From Melioribacteraceae bacterium 4301-Me (GTDB lineage: Bacteria > Bacteroidota > Ignavibacteria > Ignavibacteriales > Melioribacteraceae): DNA of 64,000 bases. Below the pieces are notes generated by a model that made no database searches, was not told where the DNA came from, and was given only the letters and a program-made list of their open reading frames with translations. This document shows positions 51,089 through 62,089 of the stretch, piece by piece (the first letter of the stretch is position 1; every line of letters starts with the position of its first letter). The translations under genes and the position numbers were made by a program. Where the stretch lies: positions 558,001-622,000 of the forward strand of contig JBGORM010000001.1 in assembly GCA_041538185.1 (NCBI GenBank). The letters run 5' to 3'.

Positions 51089-52354
51089 TCAATTTGTATA
51101 AAAATCAATAATTTTTATGATGGCTAATTTACACACTTCATTGAATTCATTAGAAGAAAATGAATTCATTATACTGTTTAGTGTTGGTCTATAAACACCT
51201 TTTTCCACATAACCGCCTCCCTCAAAAACGCCAATAGTATTTTTGTATTTTTCTGTGGGTGGTGTGGGAATTGGGGTGCCAGGTTTAATTAACTTTTCCC
51301 ATTTAGAGGAAAAGTTAACCAACGTTGTTAAATTGGGTTCCCAAGGTTCAACATCGGTTGGATACATATCTTGGTATGTATTATCATTTCCGTATTCGTC
51401 TGCTAGTCCAGCTAAACCATGACCAAATTCATGTACTATAATTTGCTTGGAAAGTCTGTTATCAATAGCCGAGAGAGTATAATAATTATAGACTGCTCCT
51501 CCCCCGTATTTTGATGTATTCACTAAAATAAATATTTGGTCGTATGGTGCATTAGAAGCAACATCTCTCACAAGAAAATAATCTGTCGTCATTAAATAAC
51601 GCTCGCTACCAAAAGTATAAAAATGTGAATTTAGAAGAGTATTTTTCCAAACATTTTCTCCAGGTATATCTGTTCCATCTTCAATTGAAGGAGCTTCAAT
51701 TCCCCAAATGTTAAATTTGTTTTTGAATTCTTTAAAAGGTGAATAAGAGAATAAGTATCCAACAAATTTTTTACAATCCTCTTTGAATTTGCTCATTTCT
51801 TCTTTAGTATAACCTTCTGGAACTATAACTATGTCAAGTTTTTTTTCAGATAGTCCAGAATACAATACTCTAAAAGAAGGATATTTTACCTTTTGTTCTT
51901 TTATTATAAAATAACTTTTCGGGTCAACAGTATATTCAAATTTTTTTTCAAAAATATTTTTACGATTTCTTCTATCAATTTGAATTCGTATTTTATTTTT
52001 AGGGAATGGCATTACAACTGAGCCTTGCATAGACCTAAAAACATGTTTAGCTTCTTCAGTAGTTTGCCATTCTTGAAATAAATCTGAAAAGCCTCGAGAG
52101 TAAATTTCAGTTCCAGTAGAATCATCATATACATGCAAATAATAATTGCCATATTTTAGTGTATCGACTAAGTTTTTATAAGAGCCGCCCCAGTAAGGTT
52201 CTTCAATAAGTTTATCGAAAGAAACTACCTCTGTATTTTTATCGCCGTTATGATAGTAATCGAGGCGTAAAGTTTTTGGTAAAAAGTACTTATTGAATTC
52301 AATCTGAGCATAAACGGAAGTTGCAAATAAAAATACAATAAAAAGCCTTTTCAT
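51089..52354 (-). CDS. Secreted M64-family peptidase
   Basis: A 421-residue exported metallopeptidase. A clear signal peptide (MKRLFIVFLFATSVYAQ) is followed by a beta-rich prodomain to about residue 155, then the M64 catalytic part with LDIVIVPEGYTKEEM, YDQIFILVNTSKYGGGAV and the zinc motif VHEFGHGLAGLADEYGN. The family includes an IgA peptidase of Clostridium ramosum, but most bacterial members are simply secreted peptidases and nothing suggests an immune target here. It sits 14 bases before the SpoIIE-type gene; the functional link is not obvious. Confidence 0.9.
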   Translation of the reverse strand: MKRLFIVFLFATSVYAQIEFNKYFLPKTLRLDYYHNGDKNTEVVSFDKLIEEPYWGGSYKNLVDTLKYGNYYLHVYDDSTGTEIYSRGFSDLFQEWQTTEEAKHVFRSMQGSVVMPFPKNKIRIQIDRRNRKNIFEKKFEYTVDPKSYFIIKEQKVKYPSFRVLYSGLSEKKLDIVIVPEGYTKEEMSKFKEDCKKFVGYLFSYSPFKEFKNKFNIWGIEAPSIEDGTDIPGENVWKNTLLNSHFYTFGSERYLMTTDYFLVRDVASNAPYDQIFILVNTSKYGGGAVYNYYTLSAIDNRLSKQIIVHEFGHGLAGLADEYGNDNTYQDMYPTDVEPWEPNLTTLVNFSSKWEKLIKPGTPIPTPPTEKYKNTIGVFEGGGYVEKGVYRPTLNSIMNSFSSNEFNEVCKLAIIKIIDFYTN

Positions 52355-52380
52355 TTTTGTCTCGTGTGTTATTCGAAAAA

Positions 52381-52956
52381 TTATTTTTGTCCTCTAGAGC
52401 CTGGTTTTACAAGTGGAATGTTACTTTTGCATAAAGGACATTCATCAGGCAGATAAGAAACTACATCCAATTGTAATGTGCTAAATTGCGGCACGCCAAA
52501 TTTAACCTTATTATTACTTCGGTCTACTATCATGCCAATACCTACTGTTATTGCCTTGTTTTCTTTGATAATATCCATAACCTCGAACACAGAACCTCCT
52601 GTAGTAACAACATCTTCGCAAATAAGAATTTTTTCGTTTGGAAATATCTGGAATCCCCTTCTTAAAGTCATTTTGTTGTTTTCTCTTTCAGCGAAAATGA
52701 ATCTCTTATTTAACTGTCGTGCAACTTCTTGTCCCACACAAATTCCGCCAATTGCTGGTGAAATAACTGTATCAACTTCGTATTTTTTAAAAAAATCAGC
52801 AATTAATTTACAGATGATTTCGTTGTAATGGGGGTATTGCAAAACAAGCGCACATTGAAAATACTGATTGCTATGTCTGCCCGAGGTTAACAAAAAATGC
52901 CCATTTAATAGGGCATTTGTTTTTAGAAAAATATTAAGGATATAATTATTGTCCAT
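52381..52956 (-). CDS. pyrE: Orotate phosphoribosyltransferase
   Basis: A 191-residue type I phosphoribosyltransferase that makes OMP from orotate and PRPP. The PRPP loop is [33 protein letters not shown] and [15 protein letters not shown] are also typical. The end carries a CPLC pair ([21 protein letters not shown]), a C-terminal form common in thermophile- and Bacteroidota-type PyrE. It starts two bases after the pterin dehydratase gene, in a run downstream of clpC. Confidence 0.94.
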   Translation of the reverse strand: MDNNYILNIFLKTNALLNGHFLLTSGRHSNQYFQCALVLQYPHYNEIICKLIADFFKKYEVDTVISPAIGGICVGQEVARQLNKRFIFAERENNKMTLRRGFQIFPNEKILICEDVVTTGGSVFEVMDIIKENKAITVGIGMIVDRSNNKVKFGVPQFSTLQLDVVSYLPDECPLCKSNIPLVKPGSRGQK

Positions 52957-52958
52957 AG

Positions 52959-53237
52959 TTAAATTTTTTCAATAATCTCGGCAAGTTTGAAATCATTTTC
53001 TGTAACGCCACCTGCACTGTGGGTGGATAAAATTACTTTTACTTTATTCCATGAATGTAGTTGTAAATCTGGGTGATGGTCTAATTTTTCTGCTTCAAAA
53101 CCAATTTTTAAGATAAAAGTAAGTGCATCAACAAAATTAATTTTAGTAAATTCTTTTTGGAGTGAACCGTTAAAATAATCCCATCCGTTCAGTAGTTTTA
53201 ATTTTTCTTTAAGCTCTTTTTCGGATAGGACTTTCAA
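52959..53237 (-). CDS. phhB: Pterin-4a-carbinolamine dehydratase
   Basis: A 92-residue PCD/DCoH-type enzyme. The active-site motif [19 protein letters not shown], with its His-His-Pro-Asp and later Trp, and the ending [21 protein letters not shown] are diagnostic. It regenerates dihydropterin from 4a-hydroxytetrahydropterin after aromatic hydroxylase reactions, or serves molybdopterin-related roles; no aromatic hydroxylase is in view. The start is TTG, with GGAG six bases before it and no ATG upstream that keeps the conserved frame. Confidence 0.9.
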   Translation of the reverse strand: MKVLSEKELKEKLKLLNGWDYFNGSLQKEFTKINFVDALTFILKIGFEAEKLDHHPDLQLHSWNKVKVILSTHSAGGVTENDFKLAEIIEKI

Positions 53238-53255
53238 GTTTCACTCCAAATAATA

Positions 53256-55760
53256 TTAATTTTCTTTACTACCCTCGGTAGTTTTCTCTTCTTTTTCTTC
53301 TATATCGTCAGACTTACCGGCAACGAAGTAAAGTTCATCTGTATTTTTTTTATGTTTAACAATAATTTTGTCACCCTCTTTAAAATGACCTAATAATAAT
53401 TCTTCAGCAAGAGGGTCTTCAACATATTTTTGAATTGCTCTTTTCAATGGCCTTGCGCCAAATTTAGGATCAAATCCCTTATCCGATAAAAACTCAATGG
53501 CAGATTTACTTAGTTCAATTGCCATTTTGTTATCACTTACATTCTTGACGAGGTCTCTCATTTCAATTGCAATAATGCGCTTTATATCTTCCCTATCAAG
53601 ACTTCTAAATACAATAGTTTCATCGATTCGATTAAGAAATTCTGGGTTAAACAGTTTTCTCATTGCATCTTCGACAGTGTTTTTTAGATGAGTGTAGTGG
53701 TCAGTTTCACTTTCTCCGCCAAAACCAAAACCACCAGTGGACTTAATATCTTTGGTGCCAATATTAGAAGTCATAATTATTATAGTGTTTTTAAAATCAA
53801 CCTTTCTGCCTAAACTATCGGTTAATACTCCATCGTCTAATACTTGTAATAAAATATTAAACACATCTGGATGAGCTTTTTCAATCTCATCAAAAAGAAC
53901 AACAGAATACGGTTTTCTTCTAACTCGTTCGGTGAGTTGACCGCCCTCTTCGTAGCCGACATATCCTGGAGGTGCACCAACTAACCTCGATACTGCAAAT
54001 TTTTCCATATACTCACTCATATCGATACGTATTAATGCATCCTCTGTATCGAATAGGTATCTAGCTAATTCTTTTGCTAATTCTGTTTTACCAACACCAG
54101 TTGGACCTAAAAACACAAAACTTCCTATCGGCTTATTAGCGCGTTTTAATCCAGCTCGGGTTCTTCGTATGGCTTTAGAAAGCTTTGTTACTGCTTCGTC
54201 TTGTCCTACAATTCTTTCTTTTAATGCCTCTTCCATTTTAAGCAGCTTTTCTGATTCAGCTTGAACAACGCGAGTTACTGGAATACCAGTCATCATTGAA
54301 ACTACAGTGCCGATGTCATCTTCAGTAACATCATAAACCACATTTTTATTTTTTTCTTCCCATTCTCGTTTAGCAATTTCCAGATCTGACTGAAGTTGTC
54401 GTTCGGTATCTCTTAAACGAGCAGCTTCTTCATAATCTTGTTGTTTAACCACTTGAATTTTTTTCTGTTTAATTTTTTCTATTTCTTCTTCGAGTTTAAT
54501 TATTTCTTCAGAGACAGTGAAATGGCCCATATGGACACGAGAGCCAGCTTCGTCAATAACATCAATTGCTTTATCCGGCAAATGCCTATCTGTAATGTAT
54601 CTTTCACTCAATCTAACTGCAGCTTCAATAGCTTCTTTTGTATACCTCACGTGATGATGCTCTTCATACTTGAACTTGATGTTCTCCAAGATTTTAATTG
54701 TTTCTTCAGCAGATGGCGGGTCAATCATAACTTTTTGAAAACGGCGATCTAAAGCACCATCGGTCTCAATATATTTTCTATATTCATCTAAAGTTGTAGC
54801 ACCTATGCACTGAATATCTCCTCGAGCCAGTGCAGGTTTAAACATATTAGAAGCATCAAGTGAACCGGAAGCTCCGCCAGCACCAACAATTGTATGTAGT
54901 TCATCGATAAATAAAATTACATCATCTGCTTTCTCTAATTCGTTCATTAAAGCTTTCATTCTTTCTTCAAATTGACCTCTGTATTTTGTACCAGCAACTA
55001 ACCCAGCTAAATCTAATGTAACTACTCTTTTTTCTTGAAGAATTCTTGGTACTTTTCTTTGAACTATTCTGAGCGCAAGACCTTCAGCAATTGCTGTCTT
55101 ACCTACACCAGGTTCTCCAATTAACACAGGGTTATTTTTCTTTCTTCTACTTAATACTTGCGCTACCCTTTCTATTTCTTTTTCGCGACCAATTACAGGG
55201 TCGAGTTTATCTTCAAGTGCAAGTTTAGTTAAGTCTCGACCAAAATTGTCTAGTACAGGTGTTTTTGTTTTTTCAACCTTTCTTGCTGCAGAGAAGCTTG
55301 CAGCTTGAGTTTTACTTGGTTCTTTACTGCTTAATATATTATTTAACTCAGCTCTTGCAGAATCGTAAGTTACATTAAATTGATGAAGGATTTGTGTAGC
55401 AATATTATCTTCATCCCTTAACAAAGACAAAAGAATATGTTCAGTACCAATAACATCTGATTTATAAATCTTCGATTCAACCTGAGTAATTTTTAGAACT
55501 TTCTCGGCTTGCTTGGTTAGTGGTATATTGCCAATTGTTAGTGTTCCACCAGAGGTTCTTACTGTATCCTCGATGGCTTTTTTTAGCTTTATTAAATCAA
55601 CATCAAGATTTCTCAAGATTTTTACAGCGACACCTTGTCCTTCTCTAATAATACCTAACAAAAGGTGCTCGGTGCCTATGTAATCGTGACCTAAACGTAA
55701 GGCCTCTTCTCTGCTTAATCGAATTACCTCTTGTACGCGTTCTGAAAAATTTCCATCCAT
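53256..55760 (-). CDS. clpC: ClpC-type AAA+ unfoldase of the Clp protease
   Basis: An 834-residue Hsp100 protein. Two Clp N-repeats occupy about residues 1-145 ([24 protein letters not shown], here [15 protein letters not shown]). AAA1 has [15 protein letters not shown] and [15 protein letters not shown]; a UVR segment ([18 protein letters not shown]) marks ClpC rather than ClpB; AAA2 has [15 protein letters not shown] and [14 protein letters not shown]. It feeds proteins to ClpP, which is not encoded here. No CtsR or McsAB genes accompany it, so control differs from Bacillus. A good promoter lies at 55830-55858. Confidence 0.95.
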   Translation of the reverse strand: MDGNFSERVQEVIRLSREEALRLGHDYIGTEHLLLGIIREGQGVAVKILRNLDVDLIKLKKAIEDTVRTSGGTLTIGNIPLTKQAEKVLKITQVESKIYKSDVIGTEHILLSLLRDEDNIATQILHQFNVTYDSARAELNNILSSKEPSKTQAASFSAARKVEKTKTPVLDNFGRDLTKLALEDKLDPVIGREKEIERVAQVLSRRKKNNPVLIGEPGVGKTAIAEGLALRIVQRKVPRILQEKRVVTLDLAGLVAGTKYRGQFEERMKALMNELEKADDVILFIDELHTIVGAGGASGSLDASNMFKPALARGDIQCIGATTLDEYRKYIETDGALDRRFQKVMIDPPSAEETIKILENIKFKYEEHHHVRYTKEAIEAAVRLSERYITDRHLPDKAIDVIDEAGSRVHMGHFTVSEEIIKLEEEIEKIKQKKIQVVKQQDYEEAARLRDTERQLQSDLEIAKREWEEKNKNVVYDVTEDDIGTVVSMMTGIPVTRVVQAESEKLLKMEEALKERIVGQDEAVTKLSKAIRRTRAGLKRANKPIGSFVFLGPTGVGKTELAKELARYLFDTEDALIRIDMSEYMEKFAVSRLVGAPPGYVGYEEGGQLTERVRRKPYSVVLFDEIEKAHPDVFNILLQVLDDGVLTDSLGRKVDFKNTIIIMTSNIGTKDIKSTGGFGFGGESETDHYTHLKNTVEDAMRKLFNPEFLNRIDETIVFRSLDREDIKRIIAIEMRDLVKNVSDNKMAIELSKSAIEFLSDKGFDPKFGARPLKRAIQKYVEDPLAEELLLGHFKEGDKIIVKHKKNTDELYFVAGKSDDIEEKEEKTTEGSKEN

Positions 55761-56098
55761 AATTTCCTACCTTCTAATATTTTTCAAAATTAGCTTGTAA
55801 TAATCTAAGCTCTGTTAAAAGCTCTACTAAATATAAACAACCAAGCTTCTCTAATCAAGGTTATCAATAACGACTCTTATTTTAACTCTAAAAAGAAATG
55901 ATTCTTTCAACAAAGTCAATTTTACCCTCATGTATTTTAGAAAAACACATTTTACAAGATTATTTAACCAGCAGTTATTTCACATGTTCCCTATTACTTT
56001 TAATTCGATAGGCTTAAGTAGAAGGTTAAGTAAAAATTGGATTATATTTTTTTTATTGGTAAATTGATTTTTATAAATATGTTTAATCAAGAGGGAAT
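55761..56098. other. Divergent promoter region between clpC and floA
   Basis: A 338-base gap with no ORF. On the minus strand it carries the clpC promoter candidate. Toward floA there is only a weak TATGTTTA box near 56079. No CIRCE-type inverted repeat was seen. Confidence 0.5.
55830..55858 (-). promoter_or_regulatory. Promoter candidate for clpC
   Basis: On the minus strand TTGATT (55858-55853) and TATATT (55835-55830) are separated by exactly 17 bases, about 70 bases upstream of the clpC start. The -10 extends to TATATTTA, close to TAnnTTTG. Confidence 0.5.
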
Positions 56099-57094
56099 AT
56101 GGAAGCTTTAACAGGGCTATCAGTTGTCGTTATTGTAGTCGTAATTTTTCTGCTAATTATTTTCTTCTATTTTGTACCGATAGGTTTATATATCACTGCG
56201 TATTTTTCCGGTGTAAAGATGCGGATTTTTAGGGACTTAATAGGAATGAGATTACGAAAAGTTTCTCCGCAAGTTATCGTTAGGAATATGATTTCAGCTG
56301 CAAAAGCTGATATTCATTTGGAATCTGGTTTATTAGAAGCCCATTACCTTGCCGGTGGGAATGTAACAAAAGTAGTAAATGCTTTAATTTCTGCTAATAA
56401 AGCGAATCTTGACTTACAGTTCCAAAAGGCTGCAGCTATTGATTTAGCTGGTAGAGACGTTTTAGAGGCAGTTAAAATGTCTGTCCTCCCAAAAGTTATT
56501 GAGACACCTATGGTAGCAGCCGTGGCAAAAGATGGTATACAACTAAAAGCAATTGCAAGAATAACTGTTCGTGCAAATCTTGAAAGATTGGTCGGCGGTG
56601 CAACTGAAGCTACAATACTTGCACGAGTTGGAGAAGGAATTGTTTCAACAATCGGTTCAAGCAAGTCTCATAAAGAAGTTTTAGAAAATCCAGATAATAT
56701 CTCAAAAGTTGTTCTTTCAAAGGGTTTAGATGCCGGTACTGCATTTGAGATATTGTCGATTGATATAGCTGATGTTGATGTTGGTACAAATATAGGTGCA
56801 ATTTTACAGGCTGACCAAGCTGAAGCAGATTTAAAGGTAGCACGTGCAAAAGCTGAAGAAAGACGAGCAGCTGCTGTAGCGCTAGAACAAGAAATGAATG
56901 CTGAAGTTGCGCGTATGAGAGCTAAGGTTGTTGAAGCTGAAGCTGAGATTCCTCGCGCTATTGCCGAAGCTTTTAGAAATGGTAATTTAGGTGTAATGGA
57001 TTATTACAATCTGAAGAATATTCAGGCTGATACAGATATGAGAGCATCTATTGCTAAACCAACCGAGAAGAAAGAGAAGGACAAAAATGGATAA
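56099..57094 (+). CDS. floA: Flotillin-like protein FloA
   Basis: A 331-residue membrane scaffold protein. An N-terminal hairpin-like hydrophobic segment (about residues 6-35) is followed by a SPFH/PHB-type domain and a long Ala/Glu-rich coiled coil ([19 protein letters not shown] onward). The whole length matches the FloA/UPF0365 (YqfA) family: [37 protein letters not shown] and [21 protein letters not shown] are diagnostic. FloA organises membrane microdomains. It starts after GAGGGA and its stop overlaps the next gene's ATG. The usual NfeD partner is not present beside it. Confidence 0.94.
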   Translation: MEALTGLSVVVIVVVIFLLIIFFYFVPIGLYITAYFSGVKMRIFRDLIGMRLRKVSPQVIVRNMISAAKADIHLESGLLEAHYLAGGNVTKVVNALISANKANLDLQFQKAAAIDLAGRDVLEAVKMSVLPKVIETPMVAAVAKDGIQLKAIARITVRANLERLVGGATEATILARVGEGIVSTIGSSKSHKEVLENPDNISKVVLSKGLDAGTAFEILSIDIADVDVGTNIGAILQADQAEADLKVARAKAEERRAAAVALEQEMNAEVARMRAKVVEAEAEIPRAIAEAFRNGNLGVMDYYNLKNIQADTDMRASIAKPTEKKEKDKNG

Positions 57095-57629
57095 CTTATT
57101 AGAATATCTAATAGCTTTGTTCTTTATCATTAGTCTTCTCAGCTCGTTAAATAAGAAGAAAAAACAAGAACATACTGAAAAAAATCAATATCCAACTGCA
57201 AGCGAGAAAGCTTATGACAATAGGCATGAAAATTCTTATAAAATTGATTTTGATAAATTATTAGAAAAAAAGCTTACAATCGATAAAGAAAAATCAATTA
57301 CATGGGATCCCTCCAAAGAATTTGAAGATAAAATCTCTGAACCAGAATTTCATAAAGAAATAAACGAAGTTGACTACGATAATTTACCATCTTTAGAAAG
57401 AAATGAGGCGATTATTGAAAATCATTTCCCTTCTCTCAAGGTAGATATTACTGGCACAAAAAGGGATTTACAAACTGCATACGAATATAGTATTTTTGAA
57501 AAAGAGCTTGCTGTAAGAATAAGAGAAAAACTATTAGATAGAAATTTTATCAAAGATTTTTTTATTATTACTGAAATTCTAAACAAACCAATGGCACTTC
57601 GTAATCGATGGCAAAAAAATATATATTAA
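57087..57629 (+). CDS. Small single-span protein downstream of floA
   Basis: A 180-residue protein of unknown function. One membrane helix at residues about 4-20 ([18 protein letters not shown]) is followed by a long, charged, mostly unstructured cytoplasmic part and a C-terminal helical block ([32 protein letters not shown], here [13 protein letters not shown]). The ATG at 57087 overlaps the floA stop by eight bases; an in-frame start at 57051 would lie deep in floA and is unlikely. The conserved end ([13 protein letters not shown]) resembles short proteins I recall beside floA in this phylum. It overlaps the helicase gene by 22 bases. Confidence 0.6.
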   Translation: MDNLLEYLIALFFIISLLSSLNKKKKQEHTEKNQYPTASEKAYDNRHENSYKIDFDKLLEKKLTIDKEKSITWDPSKEFEDKISEPEFHKEINEVDYDNLPSLERNEAIIENHFPSLKVDITGTKRDLQTAYEYSIFEKELAVRIREKLLDRNFIKDFFIITEILNKPMALRNRWQKNIY

Positions 57630-59608
57630 GCAGAACCCAAAAATTAGGCACAAATCATAAACCAACCGCCGAACCAAAATTTACAATAAACTATCAACAG
57701 CAACTAAACCCAGCCCAATACGAAGCAGTTTGTGCAAACGAGGGAATTTACCTTGTAATAGCCGGTGCAGGCAGCGGAAAGACAAGAACTTTGGTGTATC
57801 GTGTAGCTCGTTTAGTAGAGATGGGCTACGAACCACAATCAATTCTACTGCTTACTTTTACTCGTAAAGCGGCAAAAGAAATGATGGATAGAGCGTCGTT
57901 GCTGCTGGATAACCGCTGTTCTAAAATTAATGGCGGTACTTTCCACTCGTTTGCAAATATTACTCTAAGAAAATATGCAAAATTCGTACAGCTTGATAAC
58001 AATTTTACTATTCTGGATCAAGGCGACAGCGAGGATGTAATTAACCTTATTCGTGGTCAACTTAAACTTGGAGAATTAAAAAAAAGATTCCCAAACAAAG
58101 AAACTCTTTTTAAAGTATTTAGCTTAAGTGTTAACACAGAAAAGTCTATAGAAGATATTTTGATAAATGAATATCCACACTTTAGTGAATATTTAGATAA
58201 ATTTATAGAAATACAAAAAATCTACACTGCTTATAAACGCAAAAATAACCTCCTTGATTACGATGACTTATTAATCTTCCTGTTAAAATTTCTAAATGAA
58301 TTAAGTCCTGCAGCTAAAAGTCTTTTATCAACTATAAAATTCACAATGGTGGATGAATATCAAGACACAAATAAACTCCAAGCAGATATTATTAGGGCAT
58401 TAGCACAAGTAAATAAAAACGTTATGGTTGTTGGAGACGATTCACAATCAATTTATTCATTTAGAGGAGCTAATTTTAAAAACATAATTGATTTTCCTAA
58501 TTTATTTGAAAATGTTAAGATTATTACTTTAGAAGAAAATTATAGAAGTACACAAGAAATACTGGACTTTGCAAACCATATAATAGACCAAGCGATTGAA
58601 AAATTCCCTAAACACTTATTTACCAAAAAGTATGGCGGTAGTTTACCAGCAATAATACGTGCAGCGAATGAAAATATGCAATCGAGATTTATTGTTGAAC
58701 GCATTTTAGAGCTGCGCGAAGAGGGTATTCCATTAAATGAGATAGCTGTACTGTTTCGTTCATCGTTTTCTTCATTCGACTTAGAAATTGAATTGAACAA
58801 AGCGAACATACCCTACATAAAATTTGGAGGAATGAAATTTATTGAAGCTGCTCACGTTAAAGATATACTTGCGTTTTTACGTATTTCTCATAACCCAATT
58901 GATTTTGTAAGTTGGTACAGAATTCTTCTTTTGCATGAAGGAATTGGACCCAGGAAAGCACAACAAATTATGAACGAAATCTCAGAAGGAAAACTTAATA
59001 TTACTTCCCATCCCGAAAAAAATGTCTCTTCAAAGTATAATGAACATATTTACAGATTGTTTGAGCTTCTTTTTCAAATTCATACAAAAAACCAATCACC
59101 CGTAGATAAATTAGAAGCAATTTTAGTTTATTATGAACCATTATTTAAAAACAAATACGATGATTACAACAAAAGAAAAAAAGATTTAGATATGATCCTA
59201 ACTATTGCAGAACATTATAAAAGCATAGAAAGTTTTTTAACTGATATGGCATTAGAACCACCTCAGGATACTGTAATAGATGTAGAACCTGGAGATAAAG
59301 AAAAAGAATATTTAACACTTTCAACAATTCACTCAGCAAAAGGATTAGAGTGGCATACTGTTTTTATATTAAATGCAATAGATGGCTTTTTCCCATCAAG
59401 TTTTTCTTTTGGAAATTATGAGCAATTGGAAGAAGAGAGACGTTTGATGTACGTTGCTGTAACTAGGGCCAAACAAAATTTATACGTCTCTTATCCTATG
59501 CAAATTTTTGACAGGTTAAGTGGGGTAACACTTGCAAAACCCTCGCGATTTATTGAAAATATAGAAGAAAATAAAGCCGAGATTTGGCTTTTAGAGGAAC
59601 AATACTGA
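57608..59608 (+). CDS. UvrD/PcrA-family superfamily 1 helicase
   Basis: A 666-residue SF1A DNA helicase. All core motifs are present: LNPAQYEAV (Q), AGAGSGKTRTLVYRV (I), LLTFTRKAAKEM (Ia), FTMVDEYQDTN (II), VVGDDSQSIYSFRGA (III), LEENYRSTQEIL (IV), STIHSAKGLEWHTVF (V) and RRLMYVAVTRAKQNLYV (VI). It is shorter than UvrD or PcrA and lacks their C-terminal Tudor-like domain. It may act in repair or replication restart. The start overlaps the floA-associated gene by 22 bases. Confidence 0.92.
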   Translation: MAKKYILSRTQKLGTNHKPTAEPKFTINYQQQLNPAQYEAVCANEGIYLVIAGAGSGKTRTLVYRVARLVEMGYEPQSILLLTFTRKAAKEMMDRASLLLDNRCSKINGGTFHSFANITLRKYAKFVQLDNNFTILDQGDSEDVINLIRGQLKLGELKKRFPNKETLFKVFSLSVNTEKSIEDILINEYPHFSEYLDKFIEIQKIYTAYKRKNNLLDYDDLLIFLLKFLNELSPAAKSLLSTIKFTMVDEYQDTNKLQADIIRALAQVNKNVMVVGDDSQSIYSFRGANFKNIIDFPNLFENVKIITLEENYRSTQEILDFANHIIDQAIEKFPKHLFTKKYGGSLPAIIRAANENMQSRFIVERILELREEGIPLNEIAVLFRSSFSSFDLEIELNKANIPYIKFGGMKFIEAAHVKDILAFLRISHNPIDFVSWYRILLLHEGIGPRKAQQIMNEISEGKLNITSHPEKNVSSKYNEHIYRLFELLFQIHTKNQSPVDKLEAILVYYEPLFKNKYDDYNKRKKDLDMILTIAEHYKSIESFLTDMALEPPQDTVIDVEPGDKEKEYLTLSTIHSAKGLEWHTVFILNAIDGFFPSSFSFGNYEQLEEERRLMYVAVTRAKQNLYVSYPMQIFDRLSGVTLAKPSRFIENIEENKAEIWLLEEQY

Positions 59609-59724
59609 AGTTGTAATTTTTCGTTCGCCGTTAATTTTATGAAATATATTCAAATGAAAGAATTTTTCAGATACATTCATGATATAATTTTTAGTGGCAT
59701 TTTATTTTTTAAAACCAATCCTAT

Positions 59725-59732
59725 ATCTTTGC
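59725..59732 (+). promoter_or_regulatory. TAnnTTTG box before the nucleoside salvage operon
   Basis: TATCTTTG matches the Bacteroidota -7 consensus exactly and sits 20 bases upstream of the cdd ATG in the only gap before that operon. No good TTTG was found at the -33 distance, so confidence is limited. Confidence 0.35.
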
Positions 59733-59752
59733 CAAAACAAATGTTATTTTAA

Positions 59753-60157
59753 ATGAACAACTACAAAAAACTCGCAGAAGAAGCCATAAAGGCAAAATCA
59801 AAAGGGCTGCCAAAATATTCAAATTTTCATGTTGGAGCTGCACTTTTAACAAAAGATGGCAAAATTTTTCACGGCGCTAATATTGAAAATTCTTCTTACG
59901 GTTTAACAATATGTGCTGAACGTACTGCTGCTTTTAGCGCAATAATCGAAGGCGAAAGAGAATTTTCGGCAATTGCAATAGCAAGCGATGCAAAGGACTT
60001 CTTGCCGCCATGTGGAGCCTGTAGACAAGTTTTACTTGAACTTTGTGGAAAAGAACTTGAGGTTGTAATGATTAATCATAATCAAAAAATAAAAAAAATA
60101 AAATTAAGTGAACTAATCCCTTTTTCATTCGGTGAGGAGCATTTAAAGAATGACTGA
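59753..60157 (+). CDS. cdd: Cytidine deaminase
   Basis: A 134-residue zinc enzyme of the small homotetrameric type that converts cytidine to uridine. Zinc ligands and catalytic Glu are in TICAERTAA and [36 protein letters not shown] is the substrate loop (FHVGAAL and ANIENSS). It is the first gene of a salvage operon and overlaps tdk by eight bases. Confidence 0.96.
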   Translation: MNNYKKLAEEAIKAKSKGLPKYSNFHVGAALLTKDGKIFHGANIENSSYGLTICAERTAAFSAIIEGEREFSAIAIASDAKDFLPPCGACRQVLLELCGKELEVVMINHNQKIKKIKLSELIPFSFGEEHLKND

Positions 60158-60734
60158 TTTTTTTCTCCATTCTATGCCAAAAGATACTGGCTGGATTGAA
60201 GTTATTGCAGGCTGCATGTTCAGCGGAAAAACCGAAGAATTAATTAGAAGACTTAGAAGAGCTAAAATTGCCAGACAAAAAGTAATGATTTTCAAACCCA
60301 AGATTGATACTCGTTATTCATCTACAGAAATTGTATCTCACAATGAACAATCTCTCCCCTCAATTTTAGTAGAAAATGCTAATGAGATTTTAGAATTATC
60401 AAAAGACGCTCAAGTTGTTGGAATAGACGAAGCTCAATTTTTTTCACTTGAACTTGTTGATGTCTGCAATAAACTTGCTGACTTAGGTAAAAGAGTAATT
60501 GTTGCTGGGTTAGACCAAGATTATCGCGGCGTACCGTTTGAACCAATGCCGCAAATTCTTGCTATTGCAGAATACATTACAAAAACACTTGCAATATGTG
60601 TTGTATGCGGAAACCCTGCTGATAAAACACAAAGAAAAGTCGTTTCAAAAGAAAGAGTACTTGTTGGTGCAGCAGATAGTTATGAAGCCCGCTGCAGAAA
60701 ATGTCATTATATATCAGAAAATCAATCGGAATAG
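60150..60734 (+). CDS. tdk: Thymidine kinase
   Basis: A 194-residue type II thymidine kinase that phosphorylates (deoxy)thymidine. The P-loop [29 protein letters not shown] (Walker B and catalytic Glu) and [15 protein letters not shown] are present. Four cysteines (CVVC and CRKC) form the structural zinc site near the C-terminus. It sits between cdd and the nucleoside transporter; the ATG overlaps the cdd stop region by eight bases. Confidence 0.95.
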   Translation: MTDFFLHSMPKDTGWIEVIAGCMFSGKTEELIRRLRRAKIARQKVMIFKPKIDTRYSSTEIVSHNEQSLPSILVENANEILELSKDAQVVGIDEAQFFSLELVDVCNKLADLGKRVIVAGLDQDYRGVPFEPMPQILAIAEYITKTLAICVVCGNPADKTQRKVVSKERVLVGAADSYEARCRKCHYISENQSE

Positions 60735-60736
60735 CT

Positions 60737-62089
60737 ATGAAAATTGACTCTCTTATACGTGGTATTATAGGAATTGCAGTAATTATAGGCATAGCTTTTT
60801 TAATCTCTAACAATAAGAAAAAGATAAATTGGCGACTGGTAATTAGCGGGATTGGCTTGCAGGTAATTTTTGCTATTTTAATACTTAAGGGCGATGAGCT
60901 CAGAAATTTTTTTGCTCCATTAGGCTGGCCAAAAGATATTTTTAAGTTCTTCAGTAGTTTCTTTGTGTTGCTGTTAAATTTTACAACGGAAGGTGCAAAG
61001 TTTGTCTTTGGTAATTTAGCACTTGGTTCAGGAAATCCAGAAAGCATGGGCGTTTTCTTTGCTTTCCAAGTCCTTCCTACAATCATTTTTTTCGCTTGTT
61101 TGATGTCGGTGCTCTATTATTTGGGAATTATGCAAAAAGTAGTTCAAGCCATGGCTTGGGTAATGGCTAAAGTGATGGGAACAAGCGGCGCTGAATCATT
61201 ATCAAATACGGCAAACATATTTGTCGGACAAACAGAAGCACCATTGATGATTAAACCATTTATTAAAGGAATGACAAATAGCGAATTATTAACTATAATG
61301 GTTGGTGGAATGGCTACTATTGCAGGTGGAGTTATGGCTGCATATATTCAAATCTTGGGACAAGCATTTGCTGATTCAATGAAAATTCCTGTACAACAAG
61401 CTCAACTGTTATTTGCCACGCACTTGCTTGGCGCAAGTGTTATGGCTGCTCCGGCTTCATTAGTAATTTCGAAAATTATGTACCCGGAAACAAGCGAACC
61501 AGAAACAAAAGGAACAGTGAAAGTAAAAATAGAAAAAAATGCCAGTAACGTAATTGAGGCTGCAGCCGCTGGTGCAAGCGATGGCCTTTTTTTAGCTTTA
61601 AATGTTGGAGCTATGTTAATAGCTTTTATAGCGTTAATAGCCTTATTTAATTATTTGTTAAATGGTCTTGGTGATATACTTAATGTTAACGAATACCTTA
61701 AAAATCATTTTGGACAACCATTAAATATGCAATTTATTTTTGGGTCAATTTTACAGTTCCTTGCCTACGGAATTGGAGTGCCATGGCACAGCGCCTATCA
61801 ATTTGGAAGTTTATTGGGAACAAAAGTGGTTCTTAACGAATTTGTTGCTTATTTGGATATGAGTAAATTAATTGAAATGAAAACACTTAGTGATCCCAAA
61901 GCAATTTTGATGGCTACCTATGCTCTTTGTGGTTTTGCTAATTTTAGTTCCATTGCAATTCAAATTGGTGGTATTGCTCCTATGGCTCCAGAACGGAGAG
62001 GTGATTTAGCCAAACTTGGTATTAGAGCCGTTATCGGTGGTTCTTTAGCAACACTTATGACAGCAACTTTAGCTGGTATTTTGTTCTAA
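60737..62089 (+). CDS. nupC: Concentrative nucleoside transporter (NupC/CNT)
   Basis: A 450-residue membrane transporter of the CNT family that imports nucleosides with Na+ or H+. Landmark motifs are SLSNTANIFVGQTEAPLMIKPF (read as NIFVGQTEAPLMI), MVGGMATIAGGVMAAYI, GASDGLFLALNVGAML and CGFANFSSIAIQIGGIAPMAPERR. About nine helices are seen. The ATG at 60737 is two bases after tdk; a longer frame from 60701 would start inside tdk and is rejected. The stop shares one base with the punA start. Confidence 0.95.
   Translation: MKIDSLIRGIIGIAVIIGIAFLISNNKKKINWRLVISGIGLQVIFAILILKGDELRNFFAPLGWPKDIFKFFSSFFVLLLNFTTEGAKFVFGNLALGSGNPESMGVFFAFQVLPTIIFFACLMSVLYYLGIMQKVVQAMAWVMAKVMGTSGAESLSNTANIFVGQTEAPLMIKPFIKGMTNSELLTIMVGGMATIAGGVMAAYIQILGQAFADSMKIPVQQAQLLFATHLLGASVMAAPASLVISKIMYPETSEPETKGTVKVKIEKNASNVIEAAAAGASDGLFLALNVGAMLIAFIALIALFNYLLNGLGDILNVNEYLKNHFGQPLNMQFIFGSILQFLAYGIGVPWHSAYQFGSLLGTKVVLNEFVAYLDMSKLIEMKTLSDPKAILMATYALCGFANFSSIAIQIGGIAPMAPERRGDLAKLGIRAVIGGSLATLMTATLAGILF

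Noticed and set aside
51089..52354. M64 peptidase as an immunoglobulin-cleaving virulence factor
   Set aside because: The family name comes from one member; nothing else here points to a host-associated lifestyle.
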